From: Acidobacteriaceae bacterium
GTDB taxonomy: Bacteria; Acidobacteriota; Terriglobia; Terriglobales; Acidobacteriaceae
Assembly (NCBI GenBank): GCA_030040115.1
Contig: JASHUH010000354.1
Location: 1 to 7,125, forward strand
Direction: 5' to 3'
DNA length: 7,125 nt
The translations under genes were made by a program, and so were the position numbers. The number at the start of each line of letters is the position of its first letter. The stretch's first letter is position 1. This document shows positions 1 through 6,865 of this stretch, one piece after another. Under the pieces are notes generated by a model. It was not told the origin of the DNA. It did no database searches and saw nothing but the letters and a program-made list of their open reading frames with translations.

Positions 1-288
1 AACGTGCCGGGGGCGGTCTGGGAAAGCCCGGCTATCTATACGTTTGGCGATGCGGGAAGAAACATACTTCGTGGGCCGCACCGCACCGACTTGGATTTCT
101 CTCTGTTCAAGGATTATGCCTTTACGGAGCGGTATCACCTACAATTTCGCGGGGAGTTCTTTAACATTTTTAACCATCCACAGTTCGATTTACCGAACAC
201 GAGTATAGGAAATCCTGGCGCAGGAGCAATTACGGATGTCTTAGGCACTCCGCGGGACATGCAGTTTTCGCTGAGGTTGATCTTCTAA
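1..288 (+). CDS. TonB-dependent receptor, Oar-like, C-terminal fragment
   Basis: This is the 3' end of an open frame that enters from the left edge; the codon at 1-3 (Asn) is already coding, so no start is visible. The 95 visible residues look like the last beta-strands of an outer-membrane barrel. They include an FKDYAF-type strand, the FNIFNHPQF motif, a GTPRDMQF segment and a terminal aromatic residue (LRLIF then stop), the usual C-terminal signal for outer-membrane insertion. I recognise this tail from the large carboxypeptidase-regulatory-domain TonB receptors of Acidobacteriota, usually about 1000 or more residues. Such receptors import large or scarce substrates across the outer membrane using TonB energy; the plug and N-terminal domains lie outside the window. 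G+C is about 51% by hand count (146/288), clearly below the genes downstream. The family is fairly sure; the substrate is unknown. Confidence 0.85.
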   Translation, partial: NVPGAVWESPAIYTFGDAGRNILRGPHRTDLDFSLFKDYAFTERYHLQFRGEFFNIFNHPQFDLPNTSIGNPGAGAITDVLGTPRDMQFSLRLIF

Positions 289-299
289 TCGCCCTGCCT

Positions 300-332
300 C
301 CCTCCGCAACCTTGATCCGCTGAAGGCGAGGG
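300..332 (+). promoter_or_regulatory. Candidate stem-loop covering the CHRD gene ribosome binding site
   Basis: CCCTC (300-304) can pair with GAGGG (328-332), and inside it CCTT (310-313) can pair with AAGG (323-326) around a 9-nt loop. GAGGG is also the best Shine-Dalgarno match for the ATG at 340 (7-nt spacing), so the fold would hide the ribosome binding site. No T-run follows, so a simple terminator for the receptor gene is less likely. The pairing was found by eye; stability and conservation are untested. Confidence 0.3.
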
Positions 333-339
333 CATTACT

Positions 340-945
340 ATGAACGGACAAGCTCTAAGTAAGTCAGACGAGGTCGATCAGATGCTCAAAGATGCAGACA
401 GGGACTTTTCTGGCGCCGACTCGTGCCCGGGCGGAGCGGCGCGCACCGCGAGTGCATTTTCACTGCACAAAGTGCCCGGTAATGGGGCTCTCCTGCTCGG
501 CGCATGTTTTTTCGGCGTGTTGCTCGGCTCCGCCGCGATCCACGCCGCCACACTCACCTTCCGCCTTTCTCCGGGACCGCGTCTGGTCGGCACGCGCGCC
601 GCCAGTTCGGGCGGCGGCTCCGTTGCGGCCACCTTGGAAGGTAACAAGCTCACTCTCGAGGGGTCGTACCACGGATTGCTCGCCGTTCCCACCGGTGCGC
701 ACCTTTTTATGGGTTCTCTGCCCGGTGTGCGCGGACCCCTGGTTGCCGATTTGACCGTTTCTCCGGCCACGAGCGGCGCGCTCAGCGGATCCGTCGCGCT
801 CAACGCGCAGCAACTTGCGACGCTGCGCAAGGGCGGCTTTTATGTGGAGATCGACAGTGACAAGGCGCCGGATGGCGACATCTGGGGATGGCTTTATCCA
901 TTTAATGGCAAGATGCGGGCGTGCTGCGCCGACCTCAACCAATAA
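340..945 (+). CDS. CHRD-domain protein, exported or membrane-anchored
   Basis: This 201-residue protein has a hydrophilic first part (1-48), one hydrophobic segment (about 49-68, ending AAIHA), and a CHRD domain at about 95-187. CHRD features are the GAHLFMGSLPGVRGP stretch (119-133), the sGsvaLnaqQLatLrkGgfYV pattern (149-169) and APDGDIWGWL (176-185). CHRD domains occur in secreted proteins and in animal chordin; no catalytic role is established. The usual YVNxH stretch reads YVEID here (168-172), so its His is Asp. Vicinal cysteines lie near the C-terminus (195-196). ATG 340 is chosen because GAGGG at 328-332 gives good spacing. An in-frame GTG at 472 would give a conventional signal peptide but has no ribosome binding site. 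It is either a type II membrane anchor or has an overlong signal leader. It sits 51 nt after the receptor and 133 nt before the dehydrogenase, which suggests a shared process. Confidence 0.85.
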   Translation: MNGQALSKSDEVDQMLKDADRDFSGADSCPGGAARTASAFSLHKVPGNGALLLGACFFGVLLGSAAIHAATLTFRLSPGPRLVGTRAASSGGGSVAATLEGNKLTLEGSYHGLLAVPTGAHLFMGSLPGVRGPLVADLTVSPATSGALSGSVALNAQQLATLRKGGFYVEIDSDKAPDGDIWGWLYPFNGKMRACCADLNQ

Positions 946-980
946 CGAGTCCAGCCTCGAGGTCGCCAACGACTAGGCGC

Positions 981-997
981 CGGAGGGCGGTCCTCCG
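981..997 (+). repeat. Small GC-rich inverted repeat between the CHRD and dehydrogenase genes
   Basis: CGGAGG (981-986) and CCTCCG (992-997) form a perfect 6-bp stem around the 5-nt loop GCGGT. No T-run follows, so it is not a standard intrinsic terminator. It could be an mRNA processing or stability element, or chance in GC-rich DNA. Nothing else notable was seen in the 133-nt gap 946-1078 except the GGGAG ribosome binding site at 1065-1069. Confidence 0.3.
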
Positions 998-1078
998 CGG
1001 CTGGATCATGCCGCAACAGGTTCGACGTGAGTTGCACTCAATGCGCGTAAGACAAGCAGATGACGGGAGATAGATTGC

Positions 1079-3193
1079 ATGCTGGGCCGGACAAGTCGAA
1101 TTGCATTTTGGGTGGCGAGCGCTTTGGCGTGGTGGAGTTGGGCTGCGGCGGCCCAGCAGCAGACCGGGCCTTTCACGGCCAGACAGGCCGCGCAGGGCCG
1201 CGGCGCGTATGCGGCCAGTTGCGCTTCGTGTCACCAGGCAAACCTATCCGGCGGCGGCGAAGCTCCCTCCCTTGCCGGCGGCAATTTTCTCAAGTCCTGG
1301 GGCGATCGTTCCACCAAAGAACTCTATAACTACCTCCATTCGGCCATGCCTTTGGGCAAAGGCGGCAGCCTCAGCGACCAAACCTATGCGGACATTGTCG
1401 CTTTCCTGCTCGAGGCGAACGGCTCCACTGCGGGCGGCAATGCTTTCACCCCCGACACAGACGTGAAAATCGGCAACGTCGCCAACGGCCAGATCCCGGG
1501 AAGGCTCGCACTCGCGGCGGAGCCCGCGGCGCCGCCTCTTCAAACCGGTCTCCTGATCGCCGGCGAGGCGCCGAACTATACCCCCGTCACCGACGCCATG
1601 CTCAACCATCCGCCGGATGGCGATTGGCTGATGTACCGCCGCAATTATCAAGGCTGGAGTTACAGCCCGCTCAAGCAGATCGACGCCGCCAATGTCAAAG
1701 ATCTGCAGCTCAAGTGGGCTTGGGCGATGAACGAGGGAGGGGCCAATGAAACGACCCCTATCGTGCACGATGGCGTCATATTCCTGGCCAACACCGACAA
1801 CATCGTGCAGGCGCTGGACGCGGCAACCGGCAAGCTGATCTGGGAAAACCGCATCGGCCCAAGGTCGCCCTATCTTTATGGCGGTATTCGCAGTATCGCG
1901 CTTTATCGGGACAAGGTGTTTATTGCGACCACCGACGCCCACCTGGTCGCGCTCGACGCGCGCACCGGCAAGACTGTATGGAACATCGTGATTGACCCCA
2001 AGGGCCGTCATGCCGAGACTGGCGGCGTCATCGTCGTCCACGGCAAAGTGCTGGTTGGCCTCACCGGCTGCGGCGCCTATACGATGGACAAATGCTCGAT
2101 CAACGCCTTTGACGCGAACACCGGCGCGCTGGATTGGCGGTTCTACACCATTGCTCTCAAGGGGACGCCGGGCGGCGACACCTGGAACGACCTTCCCGAC
2201 ATCTTTCGTGCGGGCGGCGAGACCTGGATCGCGGGAACCTACGATCCGGAGCTGAATCTCACCTACTGGGGAGTGGCTCAGGCCAAGCCTTGGATGCGCG
2301 CGAGCCGCGGCTCGGGGAACGGCGCCGCGCTCTACTCCAGCACTACCCTTGCGCTCGATCCCGACACAGGAAAGCTCAAATGGTATTTCGAACACGCCCC
2401 GGGTGAATCGCTCGATCTCGACGAGGTCTTCGAGCGGGTGCTGATCGATCATGGCGCTCAGAAGACCCTCATGACCATCGGCAAGCCCGGCATCCTGTGG
2501 AAGCTGGATCGGTCCGACGGCAAGTTCCTCGCTTACAAGGAGACTGTGCTGCAAAACATATTCACGCACATCGATCCCAAAACCGGGGAACCCACCTACC
2601 GCGAAAACATCGCCGACGCCAAGACCGATGAGTGGGTTCAGTCCTGCCCCAGTCCGGAAGGCGGCCACGACTGGCCCGCAACCAGCTATTACCAGCCGCG
2701 CGATCTGCTCATCATCCCGCTTTCCCAGAGTTGCGATGAAATGAATGGACATGGCATCGACTTGAAAGCGGGGTCGGGTGGCGTGGGCGCCGCGGTGCGG
2801 GTTTATGAAATGCCGGGGACCAATGGCAACATGGGAAAACTGGCCGCCTATGACACCGAGACCATGCAGAAGGTCTGGTCTTTCCAGCAGCGGGCGCCGT
2901 TCCTCACCGCAGTGCTCTCCACGGGCGGGGGCATCGCCTTTGTTGGAGACTATGACCGTACCTTCAAAGCGGTCGATGTCAACAGCGGCAAGACGTTGTG
3001 GCAAACTCGGCTCGGCACCACGGTGCAAGGCTATCCCGTCTCGTTCAGTGTCGACGGAAAGCAATATATCGCCGTCACCACAGGCTTGGGCGGTGGCAGT
3101 CCCGAAAACATGCCCAACGTGATCCTTACCGAAGTGCATCGTCCGGATAACGGTCAGGCGCTCTATGTCTTTGCATTGCCTGATCAACAATGA
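1079..3193 (+). CDS. PQQ-dependent quinohaemoprotein dehydrogenase with N-terminal cytochrome c
   Basis: A periplasmic dehydrogenase (704 aa) that would oxidise an alcohol, aldehyde or sugar with PQQ and pass electrons through its own haem to the respiratory chain. In order: Sec signal peptide (1 to about 25, ending AAAA before QQQ); cytochrome c domain (about 35-115) with haem motif CASCH (48-52) and likely axial Met90 in AMPLGKGG; a short linker; then an eight-bladed quinoprotein propeller (about 180-702). At least six tryptophan-docking motifs are visible, such as [11 protein letters not shown] (246-256), [22 protein letters not shown] and [11 protein letters not shown]. The catalytic Asp is probably D446 in LDLD. 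The vicinal Cys pair of classic alcohol dehydrogenases is absent; C331 and C339 may form a disulfide instead. The haem domain is N-terminal, whereas classic type II enzymes carry it C-terminally. ATG 1079 follows GGGAG (1065-1069) by 9 nt. The family is certain; the substrate is not known. Confidence 0.95.
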   Translation: MLGRTSRIAFWVASALAWWSWAAAAQQQTGPFTARQAAQGRGAYAASCASCHQANLSGGGEAPSLAGGNFLKSWGDRSTKELYNYLHSAMPLGKGGSLSDQTYADIVAFLLEANGSTAGGNAFTPDTDVKIGNVANGQIPGRLALAAEPAAPPLQTGLLIAGEAPNYTPVTDAMLNHPPDGDWLMYRRNYQGWSYSPLKQIDAANVKDLQLKWAWAMNEGGANETTPIVHDGVIFLANTDNIVQALDAATGKLIWENRIGPRSPYLYGGIRSIALYRDKVFIATTDAHLVALDARTGKTVWNIVIDPKGRHAETGGVIVVHGKVLVGLTGCGAYTMDKCSINAFDANTGALDWRFYTIALKGTPGGDTWNDLPDIFRAGGETWIAGTYDPELNLTYWGVAQAKPWMRASRGSGNGAALYSSTTLALDPDTGKLKWYFEHAPGESLDLDEVFERVLIDHGAQKTLMTIGKPGILWKLDRSDGKFLAYKETVLQNIFTHIDPKTGEPTYRENIADAKTDEWVQSCPSPEGGHDWPATSYYQPRDLLIIPLSQSCDEMNGHGIDLKAGSGGVGAAVRVYEMPGTNGNMGKLAAYDTETMQKVWSFQQRAPFLTAVLSTGGGIAFVGDYDRTFKAVDVNSGKTLWQTRLGTTVQGYPVSFSVDGKQYIAVTTGLGGGSPENMPNVILTEVHRPDNGQALYVFALPDQQ

Positions 3194-3293
3194 TGTTTGC
3201 TCACATCGCCTCGCCAAGGCCGCGGCTTATCGGGATTGCCATGCCGGTGCGGGTTTCATAGGAACCATCTCGTTCGTTGGGTGCGGATTCGTT

Positions 3294-3323
3294 TTGAGCG
3301 TCATGGGGCTGAACCGATTTAAG
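3294..3323 (+). promoter_or_regulatory. Weak sigma70-like promoter candidate before the first propeller gene
   Basis: TTGAGC (3294-3299) and TTTAAG (3318-3323) each match the sigma70 consensus at 4 of 6 positions, with an 18-nt spacer. Transcription would start near 3330, just upstream of the GGGGGA ribosome binding site at 3335-3340. The 152-nt gap 3194-3345 holds no other gene-like feature. The match is weak and could be chance; the gene may instead be read through from the dehydrogenase. Confidence 0.18.
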
Positions 3324-3345
3324 AAATGCGCGAAGGGGGACTTCG

Positions 3346-4233
3346 ATGGAGATGCAGAGAAGAGATTTTTTGGCGGGCTGTTTCGGGTTGGCAACCAGCG
3401 CGGCGTGGGCCCCGATGCATGCGCAGCAACCCGACTTTGCGCCACCGCCGCCCAGGCGGCAGGCGCCCCACCGCAAGGTAAGGACGAAAAATCTGTTCAA
3501 GTCGCCGCCAGGCTATCCCAACGCGATCGCCATTGCGCCGGAGGGCCTGTGGGTCGCCGAGCAGAAGGCGAATTACGGCAAGGTCGCCAAGTACTCGCCG
3601 GAAGCCTGCTGGTTGCTCGACTGGAACGGCGAGCTGCTCAAGACGGTGCTCACCGAGTCCTGGAACACCAGCGGCATGGCCTATGGCGATGGTTACGTCT
3701 GGATGGGCGCCAATGCTGGCCCGGAAGGCATCTACCAAACCGATATGAATTCCAGGACCGTCTCGCATCGTCAAATCCCGCTGGGGCCACCCGATAATGG
3801 CGGCGGCTGCCACGGCCTGATGTGGCATGAGGGCAAGCTGTGGATTGTGGCCAACCGTCTGCGCGGCATCCTGCGCGTCGATCCGAATACCTGGGAACCG
3901 GAATTCATGATTGCGATCACCACCGGCCGCTGGCATGGTATCGCCTGGGACAACGGAGCGATCTGGATGGTGACCGGGTCCTCCGATGTGGACCGCTATA
4001 TCGAGAAAGACGGCAAGCTTACCCATACCACCAACTCGGGACTCGTCAAGTACGACGCAAGCACGGGCCAGGTGTTGGAAACCGCGGAATTCGTCGAAGG
4101 GTCAGCCGACCCGCACGGCCTGGCCATGCACAATGGATCGCTCATCAGTTGCGACGCGGGCGTGGGACCGCCGGGCTTCGAGCTCACCCACAGCCCGGAC
4201 GCAGGTTACATCTTTGAAATCGAATTCATTTAG
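3346..4233 (+). CDS. Tat-exported beta-propeller protein, paralogue A (function unknown)
   Basis: This 295-residue protein begins with a twin-arginine signal (QRRDFLAGCF at 4-13, hydrophobic to about 26, ending MHA), so it is probably exported folded, perhaps with a bound cofactor. The mature part shows five repeats of the pattern xGxAxxxGxxWxxxx: PNAIAIAPEGLWVAE (58-72), TSGMAYGDGYVWMGAN (108-123), CHGLMWHEGKLWIVAN (155-170), WHGIAWDNGAIWMVTG (196-211) and PHGLAMHNGSLISCDAG (256-272). This is an NHL/Vgb/SMP-30-type propeller pattern. Three blades begin with His (H156, H197, H257) at the same relative position. I cannot assign it to a named family; lactonase, lyase or binding protein are all possible. 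ATG 3346 follows GGGGGA (3335-3340) by 5 nt; ATG 3352 in the same frame is an equally good start. A paralogue follows 94 nt downstream, and a dehydrogenase ends 152 nt upstream. Confidence 0.9.
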   Translation: MEMQRRDFLAGCFGLATSAAWAPMHAQQPDFAPPPPRRQAPHRKVRTKNLFKSPPGYPNAIAIAPEGLWVAEQKANYGKVAKYSPEACWLLDWNGELLKTVLTESWNTSGMAYGDGYVWMGANAGPEGIYQTDMNSRTVSHRQIPLGPPDNGGGCHGLMWHEGKLWIVANRLRGILRVDPNTWEPEFMIAITTGRWHGIAWDNGAIWMVTGSSDVDRYIEKDGKLTHTTNSGLVKYDASTGQVLETAEFVEGSADPHGLAMHNGSLISCDAGVGPPGFELTHSPDAGYIFEIEFI

Positions 4234-4327
4234 ATGGGGCGCCAGGAGATCTCCCGTCCGGGCCCAAAATGACTTTACTTCCGGGCCGGAGAATGCCTTT
4301 ATTAAGAGATAGTGGAGAGGGGGAACC

Positions 4328-5227
4328 ATGGAGAGAAGGGAATTTCTCACCGCGAGCGCGATGGTGGGCCTCGGCCTCGGCTTGGAAGGGTCAATCAAGG
4401 GGCTTGCGCAGCAACCCGCGGCGCCGGCCATGGGCGGACACAAAATCCCGCACCGGCAGGCGAAGACGACCAGGTTGTTCAAGTCTCCCGGTCTGTATCC
4501 CAACGCATTGGCGGTTGCTCCCGAAGGGCTTTGGATCGGCCAGCAAAAGCTGGATGCCGAAACCGCGGCAAGCTTCCACAAACCTGTGCCCACCGACAAA
4601 AATGAAGCGGCGTGGCTGGTGGACTGGAACGGCAAGCTGCTCAAGACGGTGATCACCGAGTCCCGGAACACCAGCGGCATGGCGTATGGGGACGGTTGTG
4701 TATGGATGGTCGCCAATACCGATCCAGAAGGCGTATTTCAGACCAACATGGACTCCAAACTCGTCCGCCATCTGCAGATTCCCCTCGGTCCTCCACCTCC
4801 GGGTAACGGCGGTGGCAGTCACGGCGCGCAGTGGCATAACGGCAAACTGTGGATCGTGGCGAATCGCATGCGCGGAAATTTACGCGTAGATCCCAAGACC
4901 TGGACCCCGGAGCTGTTTTTCCCCATCTACACCACGCCGGAAATGCCCCGCTGGCACGACATGACCTTCGACGATCAGGGCTATATATGGCAGGTGAACG
5001 GGAATGCAACCTCCAGCTACGCATCCGGGAAGCAGGGTTTGATCAAGTACGATGGGGAAAACGGCAGAGTGTTGGAGCTGGTGGAACTTGTGCCGGGTTC
5101 CTGCGATCCGCATGGCCTTGAATTTCACCATGGCGCGCTGATCAGTTGCGATTCCGGGGAACACCCCGGCTGGCCGGGGATGGACAGCCCCTCGAGCGGC
5201 TGGATCTTCCGCATCGATCTGCTCTAA
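4328..5227 (+). CDS. Tat-exported beta-propeller protein, paralogue B (function unknown)
   Basis: This 299-residue protein is colinear with the preceding gene product: twin-arginine signal (ERREFLTAS at 2-10, cleavage probably after GLA near 27), a PHR motif near the mature N-terminus (41-43), then the same blade repeats. Blades are PNALAVAPEGLWIGQ (58-72), TSGMAYGDGCVWMVAN (115-130), SHGAQWHNGKLWIVAN (164-179), WHDMTFDDQGYIWQVNG (209-225) and PHGLEFHHGALISCDSG (261-277). The three blade-leading histidines are kept (H165, H210, H262), as is the ISCD motif of the last blade. It differs mainly by about seven extra residues between the first blade and the DWNG strand (75-99) and by a shorter loop after blade 4. 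Start ATG 4328 has a strong purine-rich ribosome binding site (4314-4323). The tandem copies indicate duplication; retention of both suggests a heteromer or two substrates (inference). No named function can be given. Confidence 0.9.
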   Translation: MERREFLTASAMVGLGLGLEGSIKGLAQQPAAPAMGGHKIPHRQAKTTRLFKSPGLYPNALAVAPEGLWIGQQKLDAETAASFHKPVPTDKNEAAWLVDWNGKLLKTVITESRNTSGMAYGDGCVWMVANTDPEGVFQTNMDSKLVRHLQIPLGPPPPGNGGGSHGAQWHNGKLWIVANRMRGNLRVDPKTWTPELFFPIYTTPEMPRWHDMTFDDQGYIWQVNGNATSSYASGKQGLIKYDGENGRVLELVELVPGSCDPHGLEFHHGALISCDSGEHPGWPGMDSPSSGWIFRIDLL

Positions 5228-5290
5228 AGTTTGGATCGCTTGAAGCGGGAAACGGCTCCGTGCGGGGATCATTGACCGCGAACGATGCAA

Positions 5291-5296
5291 TATAGT
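5291..5296 (+). promoter_or_regulatory. Possible -10 element in the amidohydrolase leader
   Basis: TATAGT matches the sigma70 -10 consensus at 5 of 6 positions. A TTGACC lies at 5272-5277, but the 13-nt spacer is too short for a standard promoter, and no better -35 is seen. If used, the transcript would start near 5303 and carry a leader of about 120 nt containing the inverted repeat at 5352-5388. Confidence 0.2.
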
Positions 5297-5351
5297 TGTT
5301 CCATGGATATAGCGCTCGTCTCAAAAAACCTCCTTCGCCTCAGACCGGCTG

Positions 5352-5388
5352 GATTCTCCCCGAAGTCGACTGCCGGCGCCGGAGAATC
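5352..5388 (+). repeat. 8-bp perfect inverted repeat in the amidohydrolase leader
   Basis: GATTCTCC (5352-5359) and GGAGAATC (5381-5388) are perfect inverted copies separated by 21 nt. The spacer itself contains the palindromes GTCGAC (5365-5370) and GGCGCC (5375-5380). It lies 22 nt upstream of the ribosome binding site of the amidohydrolase gene. It may be an operator, an RNA hairpin controlling translation, or a transcription-attenuation element. No T-run follows, so a simple intrinsic terminator is unlikely. Confidence 0.4.
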
Positions 5389-5410
5389 AAGCTTGGGGAA
5401 CTATCTAGCT

Positions 5411-5414
5411 GGAG
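5411..5414 (+). promoter_or_regulatory. Ribosome binding site that decides the amidohydrolase start
   Basis: GGAG at 5411-5414 lies 8 nt before ATG 5423, the Met that opens a normal signal peptide. The frame is open further upstream to ATG 5285, but that ATG has no comparable site, and the extra 46 residues look unlike a secreted protein N-terminus. Confidence 0.6.
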
Positions 5415-5422
5415 TCTTAGAA

Positions 5423-6865
5423 ATGTTCAAAAGTCGGTTTCGTAACTTTCTGGCGCTCGCTGCGGTTACGACATTCGTGCTTGCCGCTGTCCCCGCGACA
5501 GGCGCCGTTACGGTTCTCAAAAATTTCACGCTCATTGACGGTACGGGGCACGCGGCCGAGGCTGATTCAGCGCTCATCATCGGCGACAACGGCCGTATTT
5601 CCTGGGTGGGTCCTGTGGCGCAGCTCAAAGCGCCCGCTGGCGCCCGGACCATCGATCTGACCGGGAAATACCTGCTGCCTGGTCTCATCGACGGCCACGT
5701 TCATCTCGGCATCGTCGAAAACCAGGTGCAGGACGCCAAGTTCTACACCCGTGCTCATATCGAGTCCGAACTCAAGACCTACGCCGCCTATGGCGTCACT
5801 GCGGTGGCCGTCTTTGGCACCGACAAAGACCTCATTTTCAGCATGCGCGCTCAGCAGCGCTCCGGGCGGCCCACCGAAGCGCGCATTTTCACCGCCGGCC
5901 AGGGCATCGTCTATAAGGGCGGATATGGCGGCATCCTCGGGATCACCACCCCCGTTTCTACTCCGCAAGAAGCCATCAGGATAGTCGATGCGGACGCGGC
6001 CCATGGCGTCGATTTCATCAAGCTGTGGATGGACGACGAGCACCACATGATCCCGGTCAAGATGCCCTATAACATCAGTGCGGCCGTCATCTCTGAAGCG
6101 CACAAGCATCATCTCAAGGCGGTTGCCCATGTCTATTACCTTGCCGACGCCAAGGAACTGGTGAGGGAGGGCCTGGATGGCTTTGCCCACGAGGTGCGCG
6201 ACCAGCCCGTGGACCAGGAACTCCTGAATCTGATGAAGAGCCACGGCGCGTGGCAGACGGTCGCTACCCTGAGCCGGGAAGCCGCCTACAGTTGGGCGAT
6301 CATGCCCTTCCTCGAGGACCCGTTCTTCGAGCGCGGCGTGAGCCAGGGAACGCTGGACGTGCTGCGCAGCCCGGAGCGGGAGAAGAACGTGGTTCTCGGC
6401 GATGCCTCCGTTCCTGGTCTGCCCTACAGGAAAAGGGTTTTCTGGGATTACGACCGCGTGTTCTGGCAGGCGCTCACCAATTTTGCCGCCGAGGCCAATG
6501 CCGGCGTTTCGTACGGCATGGGCACCGATAGCGGGCCGCCGGGACGTTTCCCCGGCTTCAATGCCCATGAAGAATTGCAGCTCCTGGTGATGGGCGGTCT
6601 CACTCCGATGCAGGCTATCGTGGCGGCCACCAGCAGCAACGCAAAATGGCTCGGCGCCAACGATATCGGCGTAGTCGCCGCGGGCAAATGGGCCGATCTG
6701 CTGGTGCTCGCCCGCAATCCGCTCCAGGACATCCGCAACACCCGCACCATCGACGCCGTCTATGTCGCCGGCAATCCCGTCCCGACGATCTGGCAAACCT
6801 GCGAAAACGGCAAGCCGAGCGAGTGTACCGGTGGCCCGTTGACCGGCCCGGCGATGCCCTATTAA
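5423..6865 (+). CDS. Secreted binuclear metal-dependent amidohydrolase
   Basis: A 480-residue periplasmic hydrolase of the amidohydrolase superfamily, closest in style to the imidazolonepropionase/Xaa-Pro dipeptidase (prolidase) branch. It has a Sec signal peptide (1 to about 27: FKSRFRNF then a hydrophobic run ending PATGA) and a small beta-sandwich (about 29-88). The TIM barrel opens with GLIDGHVHLG (87-96) and gives a full set of metal ligands: H92 and H94 (HVH), K200 in DFIKLW (probably the carboxylated bridging lysine), H236 in AVAHVYY, H256 in GFAHEV, and catalytic D369 in GMGTDSG. The C-terminal part GVVAAGKWADLLVL (416-429) is the usual second half of the sandwich. C460 and C468 in the tail may form a disulfide. 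Enzymes of this set cleave amide, ester or dipeptide bonds. A start at 5285 is possible but less likely. The family is certain; the substrate is unknown. Confidence 0.93.
   Translation: MFKSRFRNFLALAAVTTFVLAAVPATGAVTVLKNFTLIDGTGHAAEADSALIIGDNGRISWVGPVAQLKAPAGARTIDLTGKYLLPGLIDGHVHLGIVENQVQDAKFYTRAHIESELKTYAAYGVTAVAVFGTDKDLIFSMRAQQRSGRPTEARIFTAGQGIVYKGGYGGILGITTPVSTPQEAIRIVDADAAHGVDFIKLWMDDEHHMIPVKMPYNISAAVISEAHKHHLKAVAHVYYLADAKELVREGLDGFAHEVRDQPVDQELLNLMKSHGAWQTVATLSREAAYSWAIMPFLEDPFFERGVSQGTLDVLRSPEREKNVVLGDASVPGLPYRKRVFWDYDRVFWQALTNFAAEANAGVSYGMGTDSGPPGRFPGFNAHEELQLLVMGGLTPMQAIVAATSSNAKWLGANDIGVVAAGKWADLLVLARNPLQDIRNTRTIDAVYVAGNPVPTIWQTCENGKPSECTGGPLTGPAMPY

Noticed and set aside
484..510. 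LGAC in the CHRD protein hydrophobic segment as a lipobox
   Set aside because: The hydrophobic segment continues well past the Cys to about residue 68, so cleavage at that Cys is unlikely.
1244..3217. Long - strand open frame opposite the dehydrogenase gene
   Set aside because: It is a shadow of the GC-rich + strand gene, which has clear PQQ and haem motifs; the antisense protein shows no recognisable domain. The - strand frames opposite the propeller and amidohydrolase genes are rejected for the same reason.
3376..3387. LAGC (residues 9-12 of propeller A), which resembles a lipoprotein box
   Set aside because: It follows the twin arginines almost directly, with no hydrophobic stretch before it; the hydrophobic run comes after the Cys. 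A Tat signal with later cleavage is more likely.
4245..4290. GGAGATCTCC palindrome (4245-4254) and TCCGGGCC direct repeat (4257-4264, 4280-4287) between the propeller genes
   Set aside because: The palindrome has no loop and no T-run, so it is not a terminator. The repeats are short in GC-rich DNA and could be chance; nothing ties them to a regulator.
3346..5227. Calling the propeller pair gluconolactonase/SMP-30 or virginiamycin B lyase
   Set aside because: The blade pattern is similar in style, but I could not place the specific metal ligands of either family, so naming a reaction would be a guess.
5285..5422. N-terminal extension of the amidohydrolase from ATG 5285 (46 extra residues)
   Set aside because: No ribosome binding site at that ATG; a standard signal peptide with GGAG at the right distance starts at 5423; the extension spans an inverted repeat and has no protein-family features.
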